From Chitinophaga pinensis (GTDB lineage: Bacteria > Bacteroidota > Bacteroidia > NS11-12g > UBA9320), in the NCBI GenBank assembly GCA_945907065.1, contig CAMDSC010000002.1, positions 160,803 to 224,802 of the forward strand: a stretch of 64,000 nt of DNA. Reading direction: 5' to 3'. A program made the position numbers and the translations under genes. The notes below the pieces were generated by a model. The model did not search any database. It saw only the letters and a program-made list of their open reading frames with translations, and had not been told where the DNA came from. Every line of letters starts with the position of its first letter. Positions within the stretch are counted from its first letter, which is position 1. Shown here piece after piece: positions 18,387 through 27,223 of this stretch.

Positions 18387-21314
18387 TTAAGTCGTATCGT
18401 TTGCGTGTTCTAACTTATCACTGATAGTAGATTTCGTATTAAATAAAAATTCAAACAAATCTTCTTGCGGATGAAGTTTTAATTTTTTACGCAAGCGATA
18501 GCGACTAATTTCAACCCCTCTTACCGAAATACTTAATAGTTGGGCTATTTCTTTACTCGATAAATTCATGCGCAAGTATGCACAAAGTTTCATTTCATGG
18601 GCATTAAGATCAGGGTAAACCTCTTTTAAAGTGATTAAAAAATTACTATGTACATTATTAAAATGTATTGAAAATTGTTTCCATTCTTCATCCAATTTTT
18701 CTTCAGAACTCAAGCGGCGAAGTATTTTTTTAATTTCTGAAGTATCTACATGATCCTTCATTGGCGCGTAAACCTTGTTAAGCTCTTCAGCTATTTTTCC
18801 TAAATATGCTTTTTTTTGCAACAAGTTCATGGCCGTGCTTGCTAGCTCGGCATTTTTGTGTTGCAACTCAGCCTCTAAATTCTCATTCTTTAGTTGAATG
18901 ATTGCTTTTTCTTTTTTTTCCAGCTTTATTCGGTACTTGTAATTTGTTTGACGTTGTTCTTCTTCAAATTTAATTTTCTCAGCAAGCATGCGACTTTGTT
19001 CTTTCTTTTTAAACTTTTTTTTCTGAAGTTTAAGCAGAAGAAAAATAATTAAAGAAAGTATTTCAAAATATAATATGTAAGCCCAAATTGTTCGATACCA
19101 AGGAGCTTCTATTTTAAAAGAATAGGTAACACTTTTAAATTCATAGGATGGACCATATCTGGATTTTACATGAAAAATATAATTCCCTTCTGGAAGGTTG
19201 GTGTATTCTTTTTCATGTTGAAGTGCCCAATGACTCCAATTATTATCATAACCTTCTAAATAATAACTAAATTCTGTTTCGGGTTTATACCTAAAAAATG
19301 AGGAGGCAAAGGAAAAATGAATGGAATTATATTTATAGGGAATAGATACTTTAGTAATCTTGCTGCTAACTTTCCTATTAAAACCACCATAAATTGTAGA
19401 ATCACCATTACCAATAATCTTAACGGATGTTATGTAGGTCAAGTAAGGAAGTTTTTTCTCTCTATATTTCTTGAAGTTGATGTTGTAAAAACCTATTTCA
19501 GAACCAATAAGTACATTTTCAGAATCGTATGGAAATATATTTTCAAAACCACTTAACACACGGTTATTTAATTCAGGTATAAATTTTACTTCCGGTTTGG
19601 ATTCTTGAAAATCAACCACTCCTAACATTTTTTCTTGCACAAACCATATGTTACCCGTGCGATCTTCCCTCAGGTAGCGTAAAGGTCTTTTACCAAATAA
19701 TTTTTGATAGGTTAGTGATGGGATTATTCTTATACCCGCTTTATCTAATTCATATATACCTTGTGTTGTTGCAAATACAATTTTACCTTTCAATTTAAAA
19801 ACATGGTTATCCAAATCCGTTGGTAATCCATTTTGCTTTGTAAATTTCTTAATGTTGTTATCCTTCAAATTAATTCTGAATAAGCCATGGTAAGGGTGAG
19901 ATACCCATATAGATTGACCTTCTACTTCTAGATAACGGCTTGATTCTACAAAATTTTTAATTATTCCATTGTCTTTTAGCTTACCATTTTCGTCCTCAAA
20001 TATTTGAATCCCCAAGTAATTGCCACAAGCAATTTTCGTTGGTGAAGTTCCTAATATTGGCTTAAACGTCCAAAAACCGGATGATTTTGAAACATTGGTA
20101 GCCTGATGTTCTGAAATTGTCCATAAACCATCATCACGTCCGGCTAAAAGTTGGTTGCGCCAAATAGAAAGGTTCCATGTGAGGCCGCTCAAAATTGTTT
20201 TAGGTTCGAACGGCGTTTTACTCAAATCAGAGTTTCTTGCTATAGGTAGCCATTGTATACCCGTTGATAGAGCAAAATATAAATCACCATTTAAAACCGT
20301 TGCTCCATGTCCACTACCATTATTAAAGGACGCTGGATTGATATGCATTATAGGATTATTCCAATCCAAAAGAGAAATACTATTGTCTAACCCAATCCAT
20401 GTACATCCATCAAATCCGTTATGAATACACCGGATTGTGTTGCTAATTAAACCATTATTTGTTGAAATTTTATCAATTACGTTTCCATTTCGGCTAATTT
20501 TATATAAGCCAGTGTTATAAGATCCAACTAAAAAACTTGTTTTATCCAAAACAGCTAAGGATGTAAAATGCTGCTCCGAGTTCATGTTTTTGAGTAAAAA
20601 TGGGTGTATTGAATTATGTGTTAAAAGAAATAATCCATTGCCAGAAGCACTTATTAAACTGGTATCTTTACCAAAGGGTTTAATGTCACTGATCAAAAAA
20701 CCGGAGGGTAACACACTTTGGTTGATTAGTGTTTTCCATCGCCCATTATTAAATTCAAGTATTCCGCTTTTACCATCTTGCGCAATTATTTTATTGTTAT
20801 GTTTTTTGAGTGACAACCATGTTGAATTCGGTTTAAAGTAGGTTATTTTATTCTCAGCATATCTGAAAATTATGTCAGAAGCCATAAAGAACACTTCGTT
20901 TTCATTTACTTCAATATTCCAGATATCAGCAAATGAATTAACAGACTGTGGGAGTTGGTTCTTTAAAGTTGTGTAAACAAGTCTTCCATTTTTATCCGGA
21001 GCGTAATAACCGAACTCGTCCTGAGCACCTGCGAATAACTTTCCATCCGATCCAAATGCAATGGATCTTAAAATAGTTTTATTGGGAACGGGATACAATT
21101 GCCAATTAATTCCATTGTAAACCAAAAGTCCTTCATTATTGGCTATAAATACCCTACCGAAATTATCACGCTCAATATCCCAATTTTGAGTACCTGCGGC
21201 ATACTCTGCTTTAGTGAATACAGATACTTTAACTTTTTCAATGAAAGGTTGACCGAAGGCTGAATTTAGGCAATGTAAGATTATGTAGGAAATACACAAA
21301 GCTTTTCCGACCAA
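18387..21314 (-). CDS. Membrane-bound regulator: beta-propeller, triple-Tyr domain, coiled coil, LuxR-like HTH
   Basis: A 975-residue one-piece sensor-regulator. Order: signal/anchor (to about residue 22); a periplasmic two-component-type propeller of repeated blades (about 30-630, e.g. GNIWFVQEKMLG); a Y_Y_Y domain (FSYYLEGYDNNWSHW ... LPEGNYIFHVKS, about 655-740); one membrane helix (IWAYILYFEILSLIIFLLL); a Lys/Glu-rich coiled coil; and a C-terminal HTH (LSSKEIAQLLSISVRGVEISRYRLRKKL). No histidine kinase or receiver domain is present, so the signal would pass directly through the membrane. It begins with TTG. It lies inside the glucan locus, divergent from the barrel-glycosidase operon whose promoter carries the direct repeat, so it is the obvious candidate regulator. 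Confidence 0.87.
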   Translation of the reverse strand: MVGKALCISYIILHCLNSAFGQPFIEKVKVSVFTKAEYAAGTQNWDIERDNFGRVFIANNEGLLVYNGINWQLYPVPNKTILRSIAFGSDGKLFAGAQDEFGYYAPDKNGRLVYTTLKNQLPQSVNSFADIWNIEVNENEVFFMASDIIFRYAENKITYFKPNSTWLSLKKHNNKIIAQDGKSGILEFNNGRWKTLINQSVLPSGFLISDIKPFGKDTSLISASGNGLFLLTHNSIHPFLLKNMNSEQHFTSLAVLDKTSFLVGSYNTGLYKISRNGNVIDKISTNNGLISNTIRCIHNGFDGCTWIGLDNSISLLDWNNPIMHINPASFNNGSGHGATVLNGDLYFALSTGIQWLPIARNSDLSKTPFEPKTILSGLTWNLSIWRNQLLAGRDDGLWTISEHQATNVSKSSGFWTFKPILGTSPTKIACGNYLGIQIFEDENGKLKDNGIIKNFVESSRYLEVEGQSIWVSHPYHGLFRINLKDNNIKKFTKQNGLPTDLDNHVFKLKGKIVFATTQGIYELDKAGIRIIPSLTYQKLFGKRPLRYLREDRTGNIWFVQEKMLGVVDFQESKPEVKFIPELNNRVLSGFENIFPYDSENVLIGSEIGFYNINFKKYREKKLPYLTYITSVKIIGNGDSTIYGGFNRKVSSKITKVSIPYKYNSIHFSFASSFFRYKPETEFSYYLEGYDNNWSHWALQHEKEYTNLPEGNYIFHVKSRYGPSYEFKSVTYSFKIEAPWYRTIWAYILYFEILSLIIFLLLKLQKKKFKKKEQSRMLAEKIKFEEEQRQTNYKYRIKLEKKEKAIIQLKNENLEAELQHKNAELASTAMNLLQKKAYLGKIAEELNKVYAPMKDHVDTSEIKKILRRLSSEEKLDEEWKQFSIHFNNVHSNFLITLKEVYPDLNAHEMKLCAYLRMNLSSKEIAQLLSISVRGVEISRYRLRKKLKLHPQEDLFEFLFNTKSTISDKLEHANDTT

Positions 21315-21393
21315 ACGTCTTGATATAATATTTTTAAATATATAGTGTACTATTGTTGTGGTATATTTTGTAAAATTAATAATAATTGATGGT

Positions 21394-21468
21394 TGATGTA
21401 GTAGAGATGTAGTATTTTTTTGGTGAGTGTTCTATCATTCCTATACTTTCGTTTAAGGTTTTAAACCA
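21394..21468 (+). promoter_or_regulatory. Glucan-locus promoter block, copy 2
   Basis: The direct repeat GATGTAGTA occurs at 21395-21403 and 21406-21414 (11-bp period), followed by a -33 TTTG (21419-21422), a 21-bp spacer, a -7 TACTTTCG (21444-21451) and GGTTTTAAACC (21457-21467). Layout and sequence match copy 1 at 16041 almost throughout. Being in the divergent gap, it could also affect the regulator gene. The leader to the 21557 ATG is about 100 nt, against about 32 nt in copy 1. Confidence 0.8.
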
Positions 21469-21556
21469 TTTTATTAAAAAATTGTTTTGCATCGCATCAG
21501 TTGCAACAAGAATTATAAACCAGTAAAACTAATTTAAACGTATTAAAAAATTAAAT

Positions 21557-24500
21557 ATGATAAAAAATCTACTTCTGTTAAGCCTTATGATTTTAGCTTC
21601 CTTCATTACATTTGCTCAAAATGGCAAAGTTGAAGTAGTTAAATCAGGCAATGGATTTAAACTCTCAGTTGATGGTAAAGAAATGTTCATCAATGGAATG
21701 AACTGGGATTACTTTCCCATTGGCACCAACTACAATTACAGTTTATGGACTCAATCGGATGATGTAATAATAGCTGCCTTGGATGGTGAAATGCCCTTGC
21801 TTAAAAATATGGGTGTAAACGTTATCCGCCAGTATACCGGTGTTCCGCCAAAATGGGTAAAATATATTTACGAGAATTATGGCATATACACCATGCTCAA
21901 TCACTCGTTTGGCCGTTATGGTTTAACCATTAAAGGCAAGTGGGAACCTAATACCGACTATTCAAATCCGGATGTGAGAGAAATTTTGCTTAAGGAAACA
22001 AAGGAAATGGTTTCACAATACAAAGAAACCCCGGGAGTTTTAGTCTTTTTATTGGGTAATGAAAATAACTATGGTCTATTTTGGAGAGGTGCTGAAACCG
22101 AGAACATACCAATGGCCGATAGAAAATCTACGCAAGGGGCCAACTTTTTATATAAGTTGTTTAATGAAGCAGTAAAAGAATTAAAGGCTATAGATGCAAA
22201 TCACCCCATGGCTATTTGCAATGGCGACCTTCTTTTTTCTGATATTATTGCCAAAGAGTGTACCGATATAGATATTTTAGGAATTAATAGTTACCGCGGA
22301 CTTACGTTTACCGATTTATATGATCGTGTAAAAAAAGAGTTAAATATGCCGGTAATCCTCACTGAATTTGGTTCAGATGCATTTAACACAATAGCCAATA
22401 AGGAAGATCAAGAGTATCAAGCCAAGGTATTGCTGAGCAACTGGAAGGAAATTTATGAGAATACTAATGGAATGGGTAAAAATGATAACAGTTTAGGTGG
22501 TTTCACATTTCAGTTTAGTGATGGCTGGTGGAAGACCGGTCAAACAATCAATTTGGATGAACATGATGCAACCGCATCCTGGTCCAATGGAGGTTACTCC
22601 AACGATTTTGTGAAAGGTGAAAATAATATGAATGAAGAATGGTTTGGAATTTGTGCTAAAGGCCAAACAAATGAACGTGGCACTTACGAACTTTATCCGC
22701 GTGCAGCATATTATGCGCTGCAAAATGTACACAGATATGATCCTTATACCGGAACCGCTGCCACAATTAATGCATTGTTTAGTGGAATTTCGACAGCAGA
22801 TGCTGCATTAAAAGCAAGAGGAGATAAGGCTGTGCTTGAATCGAAAGATAAAGGTAAATTGTACTTAAGTAATTTGCAAGCCAATTTCAATACTTATCAA
22901 ACCGGAGGAAGCCTCACAACCACTCCAGCAACTGCCAACCCTTCAAATACAACCACATATCCAAGTGGGCAGGGATTTGACCACATGCAATCTTTTAATG
23001 TAGGGGTAACAGCCAGACCAACGCCTAATATGAAAGCAAATGTTCAGTTTAATGTGCTTGGGAATGTTGCCACCAATCCAATAGATGAGGTGTTTTATGA
23101 AAATAGAGGAAGGCCGGTTACTATTCAAACACCAAGCGGACCTCAACAAATTACTGACAATAACAGAATACAGCTTTACAGAGCCGATTATTCATGGGAT
23201 GCTAAAGAATTTAAGTTAACCGGATTTTATAGAACCGGCCACTATCATTGGGGATATGAAGGCGATTTCTTTGGTCTTTACCGGGAGGCCAACTATGGTC
23301 CAAACATTGATTTATACAATGGCAATGCCCCCTTTGGATTTGAATTGGAGGGAAAAAAACGTATGAAAGGATTTAAACTGGCATTTGGTCCTGAATTATG
23401 GTGGGGTGCCAACCCGGCTGTGCTTTTAAAGTACAGCAAAAATGTGGCTGGTTTAGATGTAACAGGAATTTTTCATGAGGATATAACACAGAGAAGTAAT
23501 ATACAAAGTTCTTTTGCCGTTCCGGTGCCAAAAACCAGAAGATTAACCTTAGCCATTGGTAAAAAAATGGAAAAACTTACCTTTGATTTAGGTGGAATGT
23601 GGGGAGGTCAGCCTCTTAATGGAAGAACCTTTCAACTTATTGAAGACAATACTGTGTATGAAGATAAAATCCAAAGTTCTGATAATTTTGGAGGAAAGGC
23701 AAAGTTAACATACTCCACAGGAGCCATACGTTGGTATGGTCTTGCTTCATACATGGGGCTGGTTGCCAATGGAGGTGTAGATCAAACAAGAACCTTTACA
23801 GGATGGGCACTTAAGGACATAGGAAGTGGAAATATGTACAATGTTTTAACAGGATTTACTTACAATGTAGGGAAAATACAAATTGCTCCTAATTTCCTGT
23901 ATCAAAAACCTTTAGCAGGCCCTATAGGACCTGAATTTGTGGCTCCGGCTCGACCAAGAAATATCTTGGATGATCCTTTTTCTGTTAGAGGAAATAGAGA
24001 AACTGTTGGGGGAGAGCTTTTACTTACCTATGATCCTACGCCAGCTACATGGATGTATGAATGGGACAATGACAGAATGGAGGATGCTAAATTTGCAATG
24101 AGTGCAGGTTTTGTTTACCGACACCTTCCAACGGTTCAGGATGCTGCTATCGGTATTCTCGGAAACGGTCGTACCACCTTCGTTTTCCCGGGTTCAGCGC
24201 CGGCACAGGACCTTTGGGAAGTAAATGCAAGAGTTGTTTCTAAATTAAGTCAATCCTTTGGTATTATTGGAAACCTTTATTTTGGAAATGGACAGGCTAA
24301 TGGAAGTAATACCAGAACCATACGTCGTTATGGTGCTGACATTCGCACTATCTATAAAAAAATGAAACTAAACGCCATTGTAAAAATTGATGATTGGGGA
24401 CCCTTTGACTATCACAGAGATTTCAACTTAACATTTCCGCTTCAGTTAATCGGTGATTGGTCGGTAGAAATAGGTAAACCCGATTGGTTTTTGCTACCAG

Positions 24501-24679
24501 GCACCAGACTTGGTGTACGAGGAACTTACCGTACACTTGATAGATACTCGAATAGATATTCACCAATTGAAACATTAAATTACTTAGGACAGTTTGTTCC
24601 TGATCCAAATGCAATCGGTTTTCCTAATGGAAACGAATGGGAATTTAGAACCTACATTCAAATAAATATCAATAATTAA
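21557..24679 (+). CDS. Clan-A glycosidase (GH2/GH72-like TIM barrel) fused to an outer-membrane beta-barrel
   Basis: A 1040-residue exported fusion. After a signal peptide (ends ITFAQ), residues about 25-400 form a TIM-barrel glycosidase: FINGMNWDYFPIG, LGNENN (acid/base E169) and ILTEFGSDAF (nucleophile E270), closest in feel to GH2 catalytic or GH72-type barrels. A linker leads into about 600 residues of amphipathic Tyr/Trp/Gly-rich strands (from about 445: GFDHMQSFNVGVTARP) that look like an outer-membrane barrel, ending EFRTYIQININN. I infer a surface or periplasm-facing enzyme tethered to its own pore. Linkage specificity is unknown; the context says beta-glucan. It is first in an operon with the next two genes and is controlled by the direct-repeat promoter. 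Confidence 0.8.
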   Translation: MIKNLLLLSLMILASFITFAQNGKVEVVKSGNGFKLSVDGKEMFINGMNWDYFPIGTNYNYSLWTQSDDVIIAALDGEMPLLKNMGVNVIRQYTGVPPKWVKYIYENYGIYTMLNHSFGRYGLTIKGKWEPNTDYSNPDVREILLKETKEMVSQYKETPGVLVFLLGNENNYGLFWRGAETENIPMADRKSTQGANFLYKLFNEAVKELKAIDANHPMAICNGDLLFSDIIAKECTDIDILGINSYRGLTFTDLYDRVKKELNMPVILTEFGSDAFNTIANKEDQEYQAKVLLSNWKEIYENTNGMGKNDNSLGGFTFQFSDGWWKTGQTINLDEHDATASWSNGGYSNDFVKGENNMNEEWFGICAKGQTNERGTYELYPRAAYYALQNVHRYDPYTGTAATINALFSGISTADAALKARGDKAVLESKDKGKLYLSNLQANFNTYQTGGSLTTTPATANPSNTTTYPSGQGFDHMQSFNVGVTARPTPNMKANVQFNVLGNVATNPIDEVFYENRGRPVTIQTPSGPQQITDNNRIQLYRADYSWDAKEFKLTGFYRTGHYHWGYEGDFFGLYREANYGPNIDLYNGNAPFGFELEGKKRMKGFKLAFGPELWWGANPAVLLKYSKNVAGLDVTGIFHEDITQRSNIQSSFAVPVPKTRRLTLAIGKKMEKLTFDLGGMWGGQPLNGRTFQLIEDNTVYEDKIQSSDNFGGKAKLTYSTGAIRWYGLASYMGLVANGGVDQTRTFTGWALKDIGSGNMYNVLTGFTYNVGKIQIAPNFLYQKPLAGPIGPEFVAPARPRNILDDPFSVRGNRETVGGELLLTYDPTPATWMYEWDNDRMEDAKFAMSAGFVYRHLPTVQDAAIGILGNGRTTFVFPGSAPAQDLWEVNARVVSKLSQSFGIIGNLYFGNGQANGSNTRTIRRYGADIRTIYKKMKLNAIVKIDDWGPFDYHRDFNLTFPLQLIGDWSVEIGKPDWFLLPGTRLGVRGTYRTLDRYSNRYSPIETLNYLGQFVPDPNAIGFPNGNEWEFRTYIQININN

Positions 24680-24711
24680 TGAAGTTTTAAAACGTATTAA
24701 AAACGAGAAAA

Positions 24712-26118
24712 ATGAAAATTATAATTATACATACTATAAAAATAAGTCTTTTGGCCGCAATTTTAATTGCCCAAACAGGTTGTGAAAGAAAACTATCGGA
24801 TGACGCAGTATTGCCATCCTTTGGGACAACCGGTGAAATTTTTACGGATAACTTTATTGGCTTAGGGTCCAATTTTTATTTCCCATTTGCCGATGCAAAG
24901 CCGGATGTTTTTTCGGTGGATATGAATGAGGGGTACAAAAGCAGTTCATCCATAAGGATAGACGTTCCTAATGCTACGGATCCTACCGGCGGTTATGCAG
25001 GGGCCATCTTTAGAGTGGAAGGCGCAGGTAGAAATCTTACCGGTTATGATGCACTCACGTTTTATGTAAAAGCTTCAACCGGCATAAAACTTGGCGAAGT
25101 GGGATTTGGAATAGATTACCTTGGGGACAAGACTCGAGTTTCGACCCAAAATGTTAATGTAGGAACTAATTGGACAAAAGTAATTGTCCCCATTCCTGAT
25201 CCTTCTAAGCTTGTAAATGAAAGAGGTGTCTTTTGGTTTGCTGCCGGAACACAAGGAACAGCCGGTTCAGGATACGCACTTTGGTTTGATGAAATAAAAT
25301 TTGAAAAGTTGGGGACCGTAGGAAAACCAACTTCAACTATTGTAAATGGCGTAACAACTACTGTTAAAACATTTATAGGTTCTTCTATCAATCTAACAGG
25401 GTTAAACCATGTTTATAACCTTGTAAACGGAACAGATATCGTTGTGAATTCTACTGCTGTTTATTATGAGTTCAAAAGCTCGAACCCTGCTGTGGCTGCT
25501 GTAAATGATTCCGGAGTAGTGAAAGTTTTTGCAAGCGGAACTGCAGAAATAACGGCTACTGTTAAGGGAGTACCTGCCAAGGGTAAATTAATTATTGAAT
25601 CGAAAGGAGATTTTCCGGGAGCACCGGGTCCTACAAGGCCTCAGAGCGATGTGAAATCTATTTTCAGTGATGCATATACCAATGAAACGGAGAGCAATTT
25701 TACACCCGGATTTGGAGGGTCTACAACCTTGACCGACATCCTGGTTACCAGCAAGGGCAAAGTGCTTCAATACACCAATAATAATTATACCGGAATAATG
25801 TTTGCAAACCCGGTAGATGCTTCAAGCCTTGGGTTTTTGCACATAGATGCCTATGTTGAGAATGCTGCAACTAGTATCGGAATTCAAATTAGAGATATCG
25901 GTGGAAATAAACTCATTGAAACAGATGTAAATACCGGTAATCCTATAGGGGACGATAAAGATAATAGATCCAGTTTGTCCGGTTTTCAAGCGGGTGTTTG
26001 GAAATCGTTTGACATTCCTTTGAATGGTGGTATTTTGAACCAAAAAAGCAACCTGGGAGCCATTATTATTACAGGAGGAACTCTCTTTTACATAGACAAC
26101 ATTTATTTCTACAAATAA
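24712..26118 (+). CDS. Surface glycan-binding-type lipoprotein with Ig-like domain
   Basis: A 468-residue lipoprotein with lipobox QTGC (Cys24). Domains in order: a beta-sandwich (about 40-200; GYDALTFYVKASTG ... YALWFDEIKFE), which resembles CBM folds; a BIG2-type Ig-like domain (about 215-295; FKSSNPAVAAVNDSGVVKVFASGTAEITATV); and a C-terminal module (about 310-468; DVKSIFSDAYTNETE ... LFYIDNIYFYK) related to the duplicated module in the 16134 protein. There is no catalytic motif. It probably holds beta-glucan at the surface, in the role of a surface glycan-binding protein. It is the second gene of the 21557 operon, 32 nt after the barrel fusion. Confidence 0.78.
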   Translation: MKIIIIHTIKISLLAAILIAQTGCERKLSDDAVLPSFGTTGEIFTDNFIGLGSNFYFPFADAKPDVFSVDMNEGYKSSSSIRIDVPNATDPTGGYAGAIFRVEGAGRNLTGYDALTFYVKASTGIKLGEVGFGIDYLGDKTRVSTQNVNVGTNWTKVIVPIPDPSKLVNERGVFWFAAGTQGTAGSGYALWFDEIKFEKLGTVGKPTSTIVNGVTTTVKTFIGSSINLTGLNHVYNLVNGTDIVVNSTAVYYEFKSSNPAVAAVNDSGVVKVFASGTAEITATVKGVPAKGKLIIESKGDFPGAPGPTRPQSDVKSIFSDAYTNETESNFTPGFGGSTTLTDILVTSKGKVLQYTNNNYTGIMFANPVDASSLGFLHIDAYVENAATSIGIQIRDIGGNKLIETDVNTGNPIGDDKDNRSSLSGFQAGVWKSFDIPLNGGILNQKSNLGAIIITGGTLFYIDNIYFYK

Positions 26119-26155
26119 GATCTTAAAAAGTACAAATTTTTTAAAGGAAAATTCC

Positions 26156-26971
26156 ATGAACAAAACATTTAAAACAATACTTTTTGCAACGCTGGTTGCT
26201 ATAATGGCAGGTTGTGACATAGAACCTAAACAAACCTTGCCGGATAGAAGCTACGAATTAGTTTGGAGTGATGAGTTTGACGGTGATTCGGGTACAGCGC
26301 TTAATGCTGCAAAATGGGCATATGACCTGGGTACCGGTCAAAACGGCTGGGGAAATAACGAGCTTCAAACCTACACCAATAAACCTGAAAATATATCCTT
26401 GGATGGGAAAGGCCATTTAAAAATTACCGCATTAAAGGATGGTTCCGGGCAATATACCTCCGCTCGCATCAATACGGATGGTATATACTCACAACAATAT
26501 GGCAGATTTGAAGCTCGAATTAAAACCCCGACAGGAACCGGAATGTGGCCTGCCTTTTGGATGTTAGGGAGTAATAGAAAAACTGTAGGATGGCCTCAAT
26601 GTGGAGAAATTGATATCATGGAACAAAGAGGAAAGTTTTCGAATATTACACTAAGCACCGTTCACGGACCGGGTTATGCCGGTGGACTAGCACTATCAAA
26701 ATCCTACGGACTTCAGAATGATAGATTTGATAACGATTTTAACCTTTATGCAGCAGAGTGGGGTGAAAACTATGTGGATTTTTTTGTAAATGATTATCTT
26801 TTTGCAAGAATTACACCTCAAGATACACCTAATGAGTGGGTTTTCGATCAGCCCTTTTATTTACTGTTGAATGTGGCCGTTGGAGGAAATTTTGGCGGTC
26901 CGCCTAATAACAATACGCCTTTTCCAGGTACTATGACAATCGATTATGTGAGAGCTTACAAGGATAAGTAG
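26156..26971 (+). CDS. GH16 endo-beta-glucanase lipoprotein
   Basis: A compact 271-residue GH16 enzyme with a lipoprotein signal (lipobox MAGC, Cys20), so it is membrane-anchored rather than sorted by T9SS. The catalytic motif EIDIMEQRG places the nucleophile at E151 and the acid/base at E156; WPAFWMLGS and the closing DYVRAYKDK are typical laminarinase features. It would cleave beta-1,3 (or mixed beta-1,3/1,4) glucan. It is the last gene of the 21557-24712-26156 operon, 37 nt after the binding lipoprotein. Together with the T9SS-exported GH16 it gives the locus two differently localised endo-enzymes. Confidence 0.93.
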   Translation: MNKTFKTILFATLVAIMAGCDIEPKQTLPDRSYELVWSDEFDGDSGTALNAAKWAYDLGTGQNGWGNNELQTYTNKPENISLDGKGHLKITALKDGSGQYTSARINTDGIYSQQYGRFEARIKTPTGTGMWPAFWMLGSNRKTVGWPQCGEIDIMEQRGKFSNITLSTVHGPGYAGGLALSKSYGLQNDRFDNDFNLYAAEWGENYVDFFVNDYLFARITPQDTPNEWVFDQPFYLLLNVAVGGNFGGPPNNNTPFPGTMTIDYVRAYKDK

Positions 26972-27223
26972 TTTATCTAAGTTGTTAGAATTATAAACTC
27001 TTTGAAATTAGCCAAGGTTTTAATTTGCCTTTTTTGTATGCAATTAAATTTTAACCCCGGCTACGCTGAATCAAAACCCACAAAGCAGTACTCCGAAATA
27101 ACTAAACTGTCAATTTAAAAAGCGATCGTAAAGTAATGTAATCAATGAGAGTTCCGGTGATAAAACTAGTTTTCATCGGTATTTATAAGCGCAACCAATA
27201 TAATTATAGAGAAATAGACAAAA

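Noticed and set aside
21557-24679. SusC-like TonB-dependent receptor
   Set aside because: The length is right, but the N-terminus is a glycosidase with catalytic motifs; no carboxypeptidase-like or plug domain is seen.
27155-27179. Hairpin CCGGTGATAAAAC/GTTTTCATCGG before the phosphorylase operon
   Set aside because: Arms pair imperfectly and no T-run or promoter element is linked to it; too weak to list as a regulator or terminator.
26972-27223. Third copy of the GATGTAGTA promoter block upstream of the phosphorylase operon
   Set aside because: I looked for the direct repeat and its -33/-7 frame; only a loose TAATGTAATCA is present.
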